Positions 35,638-47,234 of a DNA stretch of 64,000 nt are shown in pieces (positions within the stretch are counted from its first letter, which is position 1; each line of letters opens with the position of its first letter). The position numbers and the translations under genes are program-made. The DNA is from Thinopyrum elongatum (taxonomy: Eukaryota > Streptophyta > Magnoliopsida > Poales > Poaceae). The stretch is from positions 208,105,771 to 208,169,770 of the forward strand of contig CM022301.1 of the NCBI GenBank assembly GCA_011799875.1. The letters are read 5' to 3'. The notes below the pieces were generated by a model that did no database searches, was not told the origin of the DNA, and worked only from the letters and a program-made list of their open reading frames with translations.

Positions 35638-35717
35638 CTCTCTCCGTTTCATAATATAAGACATTTTTACAAGCTAACATAGATTGCAAAAAGTCTTATA
35701 TTATGGGATGGAAGGAG
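35638..35717. mobile_element. Stowaway MITE (80 bp)
   Basis: The ends are CTCTCTCCGTTTCATAATAT and, inverted, CTCCTTCCATCCCATAATAT, and the arms pair over about 27 bp. The TA target duplication is at 35636-35637 and 35718-35719. The adjacent undamaged 36 bp unit shows the empty site. A Tc1/mariner-type non-autonomous element. Confidence 0.9.
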
Positions 35718-35727
35718 TAGATTATAA

Positions 35728-36427
35728 GAGCATCTACAGCCGGACTTTGCAAATCCGACCCCTCTAATGCCCGCGGACGCAGCCGGACGCGTCCGCGGAC
35801 ACTAACCGGGCACTCTCTTCGCGCCTCCACACCCGCGTATCTCATATCTGGCACCAAAAGATCACCAAACGTGCATAGTTCACACAGTTCAACGAAGGTG
35901 GAGGAGGCCGTCGGGCGGGCGGAGCAGATTGGGTGCCGTGCAGATCCGCGTGCGGGGCGGGAAGCGCCGGCGTCGGTGTTGCCGCGGCGGGCGACAGGAG
36001 GCGTTGCACCGGACCCGGAGCTGCCGCCCGTATCGACCCGCTCGCGCTCGAGCGCGATACGGAGCGCCATCTCGTACTCATCTTCGGAGCCGCCGCCGGA
36101 GTGGCTGCCGATGCTTGACATGCTCGCCGACGCTAGGGATTGAACGGATTGGGGAAAGGGGAGCGTTGGGGAGTGGAGCGGAGCGAAGTGAGCTAGGGTT
36201 TGCTTCGGAGGGGTGGGCCAGCGGTGGGCCGGGCTGACGTGGCGGACACGCCCGGGCCGCCTCATATTCGCCCTATATTTGGGCTGGATATGTGGGATGC
36301 CGGTCAGCCCGAGTGTTTGTCCGCGGTTTGAGAGCTCCGATTGGGTCGGTTTTTTATGACCGGCCAGTGACCGGACGGCTTGCCCGGACGTTTGAGACGT
36401 GTTTGAGAGATCCGGTTGTAGATGCTC
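35728..36427. mobile_element. Harbinger-like non-autonomous element (700 bp) with a coding-like interior
   Basis: The inverted ends are GAGCATCTACAGCCGGA and, inverted, GAGCATCTACAACCGGATC. The TAA target duplication lies at 35725-35727 and 36428-36430, and the adjacent 36 bp unit shows the empty site. The GC-rich interior on the minus strand (about 36140-35850) reads like a protein start: a Met-Ser-Ser leader, a Ser/Gly/Glu-rich stretch, EMALRIALERERVD, then Ala/Pro/Arg-rich sequence. No transposase motif is visible. It may be a relic of an element protein or captured exon sequence. Confidence 0.8.
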
Positions 36428-36430
36428 TAA

Positions 36431-36820
36431 GGCCTCATTTGGTTCATACGGTAGAAATATCGTATAGAAATAGAAAAAAATATTAAGATGACATATATCT
36501 CAATTCCTACAAGAAAAAAACATGTCATTTGATGCATCGGATAAGAATTTTTACATTAAATCTAAGCTAATATTTTTTTCTTTAAAATGTGAAGTATTTG
36601 ATTTCCTATTCTACTACCTCTGTATCATACTATAAGATGTTTTTACAGTTCTATATTATATGGTACGGAGGGACTACATATGAATAGGAATTCATTCATA
36701 CAAAGCAAAGGGCTCCAAAGAAGGCCTAAATTCTACAACCTCCGTTCGGAAATAGATGACGTTGTATAAAATGTCTATCCTTTAGAATTTCTATAAAATT
36801 CATGCAAACCAAATGAGGAC
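36431..36820. mobile_element. Tourist-like MITE
   Basis: The ends are GGCCTCATTTGGTTCAT and, inverted, GTCCTCATTTGGTTTGCAT, with TAA on both sides (36428-36430 and 36821-36823). The TIR and TAA duplication fit the Tourist type of PIF/Harbinger MITEs. It carries a smaller Stowaway-like element at 36614-36674. The left TAA is shared with the Harbinger-like element next to it. Confidence 0.7.
36614..36674. mobile_element. Very short Stowaway-like MITE nested in the Tourist-like MITE
   Basis: 61 bp with inverted ends CTACCTCTGTATCATACTAT and GTCCCTCCGTACCATATAAT, and TA at 36612-36613 and 36675-36676. Little more than its two arms remains. Confidence 0.65.
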
Positions 36821-37174
36821 TAAATTCTAAGATAAAAGTTTTCCAACCTACAGTAAGTAGGTGGGGCGTAGATTTTTCTTCTTTGAGTTGGATGCGGAGC
36901 GTAGATCATCTCATGTAAGTGATGTGACTTGGGCCCACGTGTGAGTCACCTGACTCAGTTATGTGTATGCTTAAGAGCATCTTCAACAGGCGCGCTATTT
37001 AAGCCGCGCGCTTAAATAAATTGTTCCTTTACGCGCGCGGGACCGTAACGGGCGGTTCAGCAGTCGCGCAATAATCGCGCACACGATATAATGGGTTGAG
37101 CGCGCAGAGGAAAACTGCATCGCGCGCTGCTTATTTCATACGCCCGTTCCCGCGCGCTGGACAGTGAGGCATTC

Positions 37175-38093
37175 TGATAGAGGCAAAGGTGTCCCGTCTT
37201 TCGATGAGATGATGGCTATCGTTTTTGGTGGAGTAGACTTTGACGATCCGACTACAAACGTGCGAGGACGTCGCGCCTTAGCAATTGCTAAACCAACTCC
37301 GAGAGGTTATTGACCACGCCGGAGCACGATCAACCTGACCATGAGGGTCTATTTCCTGCAAGCAAACGAAGAACAAGTAAGAAACTAAAATTGCAATCTG
37401 GATATTGCGAATAAAAGAGGAAAGCTTTATTGATCAAGTGGGGTTCTGTGACGTCTTGGTCTGGTCGTTGAACACAAACGAAGTACGCGAAGTTGCAGCT
37501 ATGGCGAACTTTTAATCTAAACAAAACCCAAAGTCTAAACTATGCCCTAAGGGCTGTATATATGGAGGAAGAGGGGGGAATTTCGTGGCCTTTGGAGGAG
37601 GTGTCCGAAACCAACCCTAACTCTTGTTTCCTCACACATACGGACTCTAAAAATAGCCTATACTCAAGTATTTCGAAATTACATGGGTCTGGCCCAATAA
37701 TAAGGTGACGCAGCACCTAGAATAGCCTCTGGACGAAATTTATGAAGTGGCATCTTGTATATTTCGTCCAAGGCTTCATGCACTCATTATGGTGGTTTCA
37801 AAGTCCTGAAATCATCACTTGTAACTCCGTTCTTGTTCCCCTTGCGCATGCCATCATCTCCATGCTTGAACTTGCTTCAAGGTTCATCTTTCTTGTCCAA
37901 GCTAGGCCCTTCATTTGTAAGCAAAACAAATGTATCCAATTTAGGCAACATCATATTCTCATGACAATTAGAATCGTTACCAAGAAACGAAAGTACCTGA
38001 TAATTCAATTGGCATGCGCGAGCTCTAGTAATTGGTCCAGTATGTATAGCAGCAGGGGCTGTGGGTGTAACAACGGTATTGATGTCCTCATCA
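37175..38093 (-). repeat. 3' LTR of the CRM-like Gypsy element
   Basis: 919 bp, TG to CA on the minus strand. It contains the last codons of pol: the frame enters the LTR at 38093 and stops at 37877 at a TGA that is TGG in the 5' LTR copy and in the second element (stop at 61022). Confidence 0.92.
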
Positions 38094-41000
38094 TCCTCCC
38101 CTTCTTGAAATGAAGTCGTCCTCGACGGAAGCTCATCTTCCTCACCCAAATAAGGCTTCAAATCTGCAATGTTAAAAGTGGGACTAACTCCAAAATCTGC
38201 AGGCAGCTCAAGTTTATATGCATTACCATTTATTTTCTCTAACACCTTAAAAGGACCATCAACACGTGGCATTAGCTTTGATTTGCGCAAATCAGGAAAC
38301 CTATCCTTACGCAAATGTAACCAAACAAGATCTCCAGGTGCAAAGACAACACGTTTTCTACCTTTATCTCCAACAAGTTTATATTTAGCATTCATATGCT
38401 CAATGTTTTCCTTAGTTAACTCATGCATTTTTAAGGTCAATTCAGCACGTTGTTTAGCATCAAAATTAACCTTCTTCGAAGATGGAAGAGGCAACAAATC
38501 AATAGATGCACGAGGTAGGAAACCATACACAGTTTCAAAAGGGCACATATTAGTAGTAGAATGCAACGAACGATTATAAGCAAATTCAATATGAGGCAAG
38601 CATTCTTCCCACATTTTCTTGTTATTCTTCAAAACAGCCCTAAGCATAGTAGAAAATGTTCTATTGACTACTTTAGTTTGTCCATCAGTTTGGGGGTGAC
38701 ATGTAGTACTAAAAAGCAGTTTAGTCCCCAACTTAGCCCATAAGCATCTACAAAAGTAGCTAAGAAATTTAGTATCACGATCTGAAACAATAGTATTTGG
38801 CACACCATGCAAGCGAATAATTTCACGAAAGAACAAATCAGCAACATTAGCAGCATCATCGCTTTTATGACCTGGTATAAAGTGTGCCATTTTCGAGAAT
38901 CTATCCACGACAACAAATATGTTATCCCTCCCCTTCTTTGTTCGAGGTAAACCCAAAACAAAGTCCATAGATATATCCTCCCATGGAACACTAGGTACAG
39001 GCAAAGGCATATATAAACCATGAGGATTGAGTCGTGACTTAGCTTTTTGACATGTAGTGCAGCGAGCAACAAAGCGCTCAACATCCCGTCTCATCTTTGG
39101 CCAAAAGAAATGTGTAGCAAGTACATCCTCCGTCTTTTTCACGCCAAAATGTCCCATTAATCCTCCTCCATGTGCCTCCTGCAACAACAAAAGACGAACG
39201 GAGCTAGCTGGAATGCATAGCTTGTTAGCACGAAACACAAATCCATCGTTAACGATGAACTTGTTCCATGTTCTCCCTTCTTTACAATTCTACAATACAT
39301 CTTTAAATTCAGCATCATGCACATATTGATCTTTGATGGTCTCCAAACCAAATATTTTAAAGTCAAGTTGTGAAAGCATAGTATAACGACGAAACAATGC
39401 ATCAGCAATAACATTTTCTTTACCCTTCTTGTGTTTAATGACATAAGGGAAAGTCTCAATAAATTCAACCCATTTAGCATGTCTACGGTTCAGTTTTGCT
39501 TGACTTTTAATATGTTTCAAAGATTCATGATCAGAATGAATAACAAATTCTTTAGGCCATAAATAATGTTGCCATGTTTCCAAAGTCCGAACAAAAGCAT
39601 ATAATTCCTTATCATAAGTAGAGTAATTCAGACTAGGCCCACTCAATTTTTCAGAAAAGTATGCAACAGGTTTTCCATCTTGTAATAACACACCTCTTAA
39701 TCCAATTCCACTAGCATCACATTCAAGCTCAAAAGTCTTATTAAAATCAGGAAGTTGGAGTAAAGGAGCATGTGTCAACTTATCTTTCAATACCATGAAA
39801 GCTTCTTCCTGTGCGGTACCCCAAATAAAAGGCACATCCTTTTTTGTAAGCTCATTGAGAGGTGCAGCAATGGTACTGAAATCTCACACAAAACGCCTAT
39901 AGAAACCAGCGAGTCCAAGAAAACTCCGCACTTGTGTGACCGTTTTGGGTTGCGGCCAACTCTCAATAGCTTCAATCTTGGCTTTATCAACTTCAATTCC
40001 CTGTGGAGTAACAACATAGCCAAGAAAAGATACTCAGTCGGTGCAAAAAGTGCACTTCCCAAGGTTACCAAACAAACGTGCATCACGTAGAGCAATAGAA
40101 ACATCACGTAAATGTTCCAAATGTTCTTCCAAAGATTTTCTATAAATCAGTATATCATCAAAATAGATAACCACAAATTGTCCAATGAAAGCACGTAAAA
40201 CTTCGTTCATTAATCTCATGAAAGTACTAGGTGCATTAGTTAACCCAAAAGGCATGACTAACCACTCATATAAACCAAACATAGTTTTAAATGCCGTTTT
40301 CCATTCATCTCCCAATTTCATACGAATTTGATGGTATCCACTACGCAAATCAACTTTGGAGAATATTGTAGAGCCACTCAATTCATCAAGCATATCATCT
40401 AGCCTAGGAATAGGATGACGATAACGAATAGTAATATTATTAATGCCTCTACAATCAACACACATACGCGACGTACCGTCCTTTTTTGGCACTAGTACAA
40501 TAGAAACAGCACAAGGACTAAGAGATTCACGTATATAACCTTTGTGGAGTAGCTTCTGTACTTGACACATAATCTCCTTCGTCTCCTCTGGATTGGTATG
40601 GTATGGCGCACGGTTTGGCAGCGAAGCACCGGGAATTAAGTCAATCTGATGCTCAATCCCGCGAATAGGTGGTAATCCCGGTGGCACGTCTTGTGGAAAG
40701 ACATGAGCGAACTCCTGCAAAATGTTAGTGACAGCAGAAGGCAAAGAGAAAGGCACGTCCTCGAATGAAAATAATGCCTCTTTGCACACAAAAGCATAGC
40801 AAACAGATTTGCTGAAATCTTGATCATCAATATCAGATTTGGTGGCAAGTAAACATGCACTTTTCAATTTAATTTCAGAAGCAACACTAGATGGTTTATT
40901 ATTAGGCTTCATTTGTTGCTCAAATTCTTTTTCCACATTCTGATTTTCACTCTTGTTTTTCTCCTGTTTTGCTTTATTAGCTCTATTAATATCATCTTTC

Positions 41001-41686
41001 AAAATGGAATCAGGAGTCATAGGAAGCAAAGTAATATGTTTATCCTTATGAAGAAGAGTATACTGATTGTTTCTACCATGGTGTACAAATTTTTTATCAA
41101 ATTGCCATGGTCTACCAAGTAATAAGGAACATGCTTGCATGGGTACCACATTACAATCAACAGAATTAGCATATGTAGAGATACTAAAATGCACACGAAC
41201 AGTACGTGTTACCTTAACCTTGCCGCTGTTGTTGAACCATTGGATGTAGTAAGGATGTGGATGTGGTCTTGTGGTGAGAGATAGTTTCTCCACCATCTCC
41301 ATGCTAGCCAAGTTGTTGCAGCTCCCTCCATCTATGATGACGCGAACAGAACGTTCCTTCACAACTCCCTTTGTATGGAATAAATTATGCCTCTGGTATT
41401 GCTCAGCTTGTGTGACCTGCACACTCAAAACACGTTGAGCAACTAAACATTCATACCTGTCAGCGTCTTCAGCGGCCATGTATTGCGTCTCTTGTTCAGA
41501 ATCAACTCCACCGTGTTCTTCACTTGTAATAAGAGCCAAAGTCTCCTCATCATAGTCACTAGCGGACTCATACCCACCGTCCTCAGTAGCAATCATAACA
41601 CGCAGAGATTGGCATTCTCTCACATAATGACCTCTTCCCTTACAACGATGACAAATAATATCATGTGTGTGCCCTGTTGATGCCAT
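37877..41686 (-). pseudogene. Gypsy zinc knuckle-protease-RT-RNase H-integrase (broken)
   Basis: Minus strand. 41686-40034 carries the zinc knuckle CHRCKGRGHYVREC, a protease-like segment (VIIDGGSCNNLASM) and RT with YFDDILIY. 39835-39290 is RNase H ([12 protein letters not shown] near 39720, [15 protein letters not shown]). 39238-37877 is integrase with the His-His-Cys-Cys finger ([10 protein letters not shown] and CTTCQKAK), the catalytic core (MDFVLGLPR and VSDRDTKF), and a C-terminal part that ends in the LTR. A stop at 40034 and frame changes near 39880 and 39290 break the polyprotein. The wording of RNase H and integrase is strongly like the CRM clade; that assignment is from family recognition. 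Confidence 0.88.
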
Positions 41687-41689
41687 GGA

Positions 41690-42661
41690 TGAAGAAGAGC
41701 TATGGGCAAGCCCATAAGGTGTACTCCTGGCAGATGGTGGTGGTGGTGCCTATTTTCTTGTATCTCGGTTGGAATTGGCGGCTGAAGTCAGTGGTGCTGC
41801 AGTAGGACGTGTGGGAGTAGAGGATGTATGTGGTGTCCATGATGAAGATCGGCCTACAGAAAAATTAGTTCGCGCCAATGCTTGTCGATCCTGCACTTCA
41901 CGTTCAGCTTTGCAAGCAAGATGGAATAAACGAGTGATATTATTATACTCCTTATACTCTAGAATGATCTGAATCTATTTATTTAATCCACCCATAAAAC
42001 GTGCAAGCATAACTTCATTATCCTCAACAATACCACATCTAATCATGCCAGTTTGTAATTCCTGATAATATTCTTCTACAGAATTTTTTCCTTGTCTTAA
42101 ACGCTGTATTTTTTGAAGTAATTCACGTTGATAATATGGTGGAACCCAACGAGTACGCATAGCAGTTTTCAAAGCAGCCCAAGTAGTTGGAATATTATTC
42201 GGATATAATCTACGATGTTCAGACCACCACACACAACCAAAACTAGTGAAGCACAAAGAGCAGCAGCAACACGTCTCTCCTCGGGGTATTGTAAACATGT
42301 AAAACATTGTTCAGTTTCTAACTCCCAAGTAAGATATATATCAGGAACATATCTACCCTCAAATGGTGGAATATTCAATTTCAGTTTAGGAAGATGGTCA
42401 TGATCTCGTACCTGAGCTGGTAGTGCAGCCCTACCATTGCGATTATATGCATGTGGACGACCTGGTGCTGGTGGTTGCACATAGTTCTGATTTTGATCAA
42501 CCTCATCCTCGTAATCGCCCGCATAATCGTCATCCTCCTCGGCACCAGCAGCAGCAGTAGCAGGAGCCAAAGAAGCATCAATAGTAGGTACAGCAGCACC
42601 AGAAGTTTGGCCATCCTCAAGAGGAACATGCTTCGCTCGTCCGAACTGATTCGGAAGAGGG
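41690..42661 (-). pseudogene. Gypsy gag, 5' part lost at an inserted element
   Basis: Minus strand. The gag core is WAALKTAMRTRWVPPYYQREL and VEEYYQELQTGMIRCGIVED (42170-41990), preceded by an Asp/Glu-rich segment and DHDHLPKLKLNIPPFEGRYVPD near 42400-42330. There is a frame change near 42180-42300. Gag is cut at 42661 where the family T LTR begins. The expected N-terminus is not obvious on the other side of the insertion. Confidence 0.8.
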
Positions 42662-44999
42662 TGATGTCTACTACGCAAGTTTATTCTTGTAGACTCGTGT
42701 TGGGCCTCCAAGCGCAGAGTTTTGTAGGACAGTAGCAATTTTCCCTCAAGTGGATGACCTAAGGTTTATCAATCCGTGGGAGGTGTAGGATGAAGATGGT
42801 CTCTCTCAAACAACCCTGCAACCAAATACAAGAAATCTCTTGTGTCCCCAACACACCCAATACAATGCCAAATTGTATAGGTGCACTAGTTCAGCGAAGA
42901 GATGGTGATAAAAGTGTAATATGGATGGTAGAAATATATTTTTATAATCTAAATAAATAAAAACAGCAAGGTAGCAAGTGACAAAAGTGAGCACAAACGG
43001 TATTGCAATGCTTGAAAACAAGGCCTAGGGTCCGTACTTTCGCTAGTGCAATTTCTCAACAATGCTAATATAATTGGATCATATAACCATCCCTCAACGT
43101 GCGATGAAGAATCACTCCAAAGTTCCTATCTAGCGAAGAACATAAGAATAAATTGTTTGTAGGGTACGGAACCACCTCAAAGCTATTCTTTTCGATCGAT
43201 CTATCCAAGAGTTCGTACTAAAATAACACCAAAGCAAATTCAGATTCGTAATGCTCAATCCAACACAAAGAACCTCAAAGAGTGCCCTAAGATTTCTACC
43301 GGAGAAACAAAGACAAGAACGTGCATCAACCCCTATGCATAGATTACCCCAATGTCACCTCGGGAATCCGTGAGGTGAGTGCCAAAACATATATCAAGTG
43401 AATCAATATAATACCCCATTGTCACCACGGGTATTCGTATGCAAGACATATATCAAGTGCTCTCAAATCCATAAAAGTATTCAATCCGATAAAACAAAAT
43501 CTCAAAGGGAAAACTCAATTCATCACAACAAGATAGAGAGGGAAAAACACCATATGATCCGACTATATTAACAAAGCCCGCGATACATCAAGATTGTGCA
43601 TCTCAAGAACATGAGAGAGAGAGAGAGAGAGAGAGATTAAACACATAGCTACTGGTACAAACCCTCAGCCCCGAGGGTGGACTACTCCCTCCTCATCATG
43701 GTGGCCGCCGGGATGATGAAGATGGCCACCGGTGATGATTTCCCCCTCCAACGGAGTGCTGGAACGGGGTCTAGATTGGTTTTTCGTGGCTACAGAGGCT
43801 TGCGGCGGCGGAACTTCTAATCTAGGGCTACTCCTAGGGTTTTTGGAATATTTGGTGATTTATAGGGCAAAGAGGGGGTGCGGGAGGCCACCGAGGTGGG
43901 CACAACCCACCTGGGCACGCCTGGGGCCCTAGGCGCGCCCTGGTGGGTTGTGCCCCCTCGGGGCACCCCCCAGGTGCTTCTCTGGCCCACTGGATGTCTT
44001 TTGGTCCATAAAAAATCCACAAAAAGTTTCGCGGTGTTTGGACTCCGTTTGATATTGATTTCCTGCGATGTAAAAAACAAGCAAAAACAGCAACTGGCAC
44101 TGGGCACTGGGTCAATAGGTTAGTCCCAAAAAAATGATATAAAGTTGCTATAAAATGATTGTAAAACATCCAATAATGATAATATAACAGCATGAATACT
44201 TCATAAATTATAGATACGTTGGAGACGTATCAGCATCCCCAAGCTTAATTCCTACTCGTCCTCGAGTAGGTAAATGATAAAAGAAATAATTTATGAAGTG
44301 TGAATGCTAGCAAAGTGCATAAGTTTGATCAATAGTAATTTCAATCACTTTTCCTAGCATCATAACAGCAACTCTTTCTCATAAAACTCATCATGTTAAA
44401 GTAGCAACCAATTCACATGTTAAGGTTCAAACAATGAATTCTCTTGAAACTCAACAACCTATGTTCTCAGTCACCAAACAATTGCAATTCAACTTATTCA
44501 ACAGAGTCTAAGTAAGAGCTCCACATACTCAACCATCATATAATCTTCTATGATTGCTAACACTCGCCGCATACACATGAGCAAAACGTTTCAACCAGAC
44601 ACATAGAAAGATAGGGGCTTATAATTTCGCCTCCCAACGTATTCACCTCAAGGGTGATGTCAACAATAATAACTCATGCACCCATATCCAACTGGACATA
44701 TGTGCCTAGATCTTTCCTCACCACATGATGCTTGCCAAAGGAGAAAAATAAAAAAGGAATAGAGAGAAAAACTTTGACTGTTGCATAAAAGTAAATAAAT
44801 AAAAGTAAAAGATAGGCCCTTCGCAGAGGGAAGCAGAGGTTGCCATGCGCTTATTTGTTTGTATGCTCAACCCCTTAGTGCAAAAGAACGTCATGTTATA
44901 TTGCCCCTTGTGATGGCAACCTTTATTATGCAGTCTGTCGCTTTTATTTCTTTACCATCACAAGTTCATACAACGCTCAATTTTATCTTACACTAAATG
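42662..44999 (-). mobile_element. Truncated family T element (3' LTR and adjoining internal end)
   Basis: The 3' LTR is 42662-44232 (TG at 44232, CA at 42662 on the minus strand). It is preceded by the polypurine motif AAGCTTGGGGATGC at about 44234-44247 and about 750 bp of internal sequence similar to 51170-51900 in reverse. The 5' LTR and most of the internal region are missing. The right border near 45000 is approximate. A GA microsatellite lies at 43613-43636 inside the LTR. Confidence 0.8.
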
Positions 45000-45465
45000 A
45001 TCTTACACTTTTAGAAGCACGAATCGAAAACTAGATGGATCTCGAAAACAAACCTAATATGAAAAGAACTCGGATTGGTGGTGGATATATGGTGGTGGTA
45101 TATGGTAGCGGTGGTGGTATATGGATACAGATCGATGATGGTATATGGATTCAGAGCGGTGGCGGATAAGCGGTGGTGGTAGATGGCAGGGGCGATGATG
45201 ATGGTGCGGCAGCGGCGTGACAACTTATGACCAGAACTCGAAACTCTAAAAGACTAGACGCTAAGACCAGCAACTTGACACGACGATGCAACCGCAAATT
45301 CAACAAAGCAAAATACTGAAAAGACTATGCAATGGCTCAGACTGGTTCGGATATGATGAACTAACCCTAATTTTTTTGTGGCTTTTTTTTTCGTGGACTG
45401 TAGGTATGAAGAATAGACTCGATCTAAACTACGAAAAACTGGAAAATCTCACCGAGCAACCTAGA
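45000..45465 (-). other. 5' untranslated region of the CRM-like Gypsy element
   Basis: Between the truncated insertion and the primer site. It holds a GGTGGTGGTATATGG-type imperfect repeat at 45075-45190. No clear gag start is visible, consistent with deletion of the gag N-terminus together with the missing half of the inserted element. Confidence 0.55.
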
Positions 45466-45711
45466 AATCTGATACCACTTGATAGAGGCAAAGGTGTCCC
45501 GTCTTTCGATGAGATGGTGGCTATCGTTTTTGGTGGAGTAGACTTTGACGATCCGACTACGAACGTGCGAGGACGTCGCGCCTTAGCAATCGCTAAACCA
45601 ACTCCGAGAGGTTATTGACCACACCGGAGCATGATCAACCTGACCACGAGGGTCTATTTCCTGCAAGCAAACGAAGAACAAGTAAGAAACTGAAATTGCA
45701 ATTTGGATATT

Positions 45712-47109
45712 TGATACGTCTCCAACGTATCTATAATTTTTGATTGTTCCATGCTATTATATTATCCATCTTGGATGTTTTATATGCATTTATATGCTAT
45801 TTTATATTATTTTTGGGACTAACCTATTAACCTAGAGCCCAGTGCCAGTTTCTGTTTTTTCCTTGTTTTTGAGTTTCGCAGAAAAGGAATATCAAACGGA
45901 GTCCAAATGAGCTGAAAATTTACGGTGCATTTTTATGGACCAGAAGAAGCCCCTGAAGCAAAAGAGTTGGGCCAGAAGAGCCACAAGGCCTCCACAAGGG
46001 TGGAGGGCACGCGCTACCCCCCTGGGGGCGCCCTCCGGTCTTGTGGGCTCCTCGTGGACCCCCCTGACTTGTTCTCGACGCCAAAACTTCCTATAAATAT
46101 AGAAACGCCCAAAAAGAAACCTAGATCAGGAGTTCCGCCGCCGCAAGCCTCTGTAGCCACGAAAAACCAATTGGGACCCTATTCCGGCACCCTGCCGGAG
46201 GGGGAAATCATCACCGGTGGCCATCTTCATCATCCCGGCGCTCTCCATGACGAGGAGGGAGTAGTTCACCCTCGGGGCTGAGGGTATGTACCAGTAGCTA
46301 TGTGTTTGATCTCTCTCTCTCTCTCGTGTTCTTGATTTGGCATGATCTTGATGTACCGCGAGCTTTGTTATTATAGTTGGATCATATGGTGTTTTTTCCC
46401 TCTCTATCTCTTGTTGTGATGAATTGAGTCTTGCTCTTTGAGGTTTCATTATGTTGGATTGAGTATTGGATTTGAGAACACTTGATGTATGTCTTGCGAT
46501 GGGATATCTGTGGTGACAATAGGATGTTCTATTGATTCACTTGGTGTATGTTTTGGCACTCAATTCGCGGATTCCCGAGGAGACATTGGGGTAATCTATG
46601 CATAGGGGTTGATGCCTGTTTTTGTCCTACGTTCTCCGATAGAAACTTTGGAGTGATTCTTTGTTGCACGTTGAGGGATTGTTATATGATCCAATTATGT
46701 TATCATTGTTGAGAGAACTTGCGCTAGTGAAAGTATGAACCCTAGGCCTTGTTTCCAAGCATTGCAATACCGTTTTTGCTCATTTTTGTTACTTGCTACC
46801 TTGCTGTTTTTATATTTTCAAATTACAAAAACCTATATCTACCATCCATATTACACTTGTATCACCATCTCTTCGCCAAACTAGTGCACCTATACAATTT
46901 ACCATTGTATTGAGTGTGTTGGGGACACAAGAGACTCTTTGTTATTTGGTTGCAGGGTTGTTTGAGAGAGACCATCTTCATCCTACGCCTCCCACGGATT
47001 GATAAACCTTAGGTCATCCACTTGAGGGAAATTTGCTACTGTCTTACAAAACTCTGCGCTTGGAGGCCCAACACGAGTCTACAAGAAGAAGGTTGCGTAG
47101 TAGACATCA
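45712..47109 (+). repeat. 5' LTR of the complete family T element
   Basis: It starts TGATACGTCTCC and ends TAGACATCA. It has a short CT run near 46310-46325, much shorter than that in the 3' LTR. TATAAATATAG near 46093 is a possible promoter element. Confidence 0.92.
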
Positions 47110-47234
47110 AGCTCTTTTCTGGCGCCGTTGCCGGGAAGGTTAGTGCTTGAAGGTATATCTTTAGATCTTGCAATTGAATCTTTTAGTTTCTTGTTTTATC
47201 ACTAGTTTAGTCTATAAAAGAAAACTACAAAAAA

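Noticed and set aside
47120..47135. tRNA-Asp gene
   Set aside because: Only the complement of the tRNA 3' end is present, at the primer site directly after the 5' LTR.
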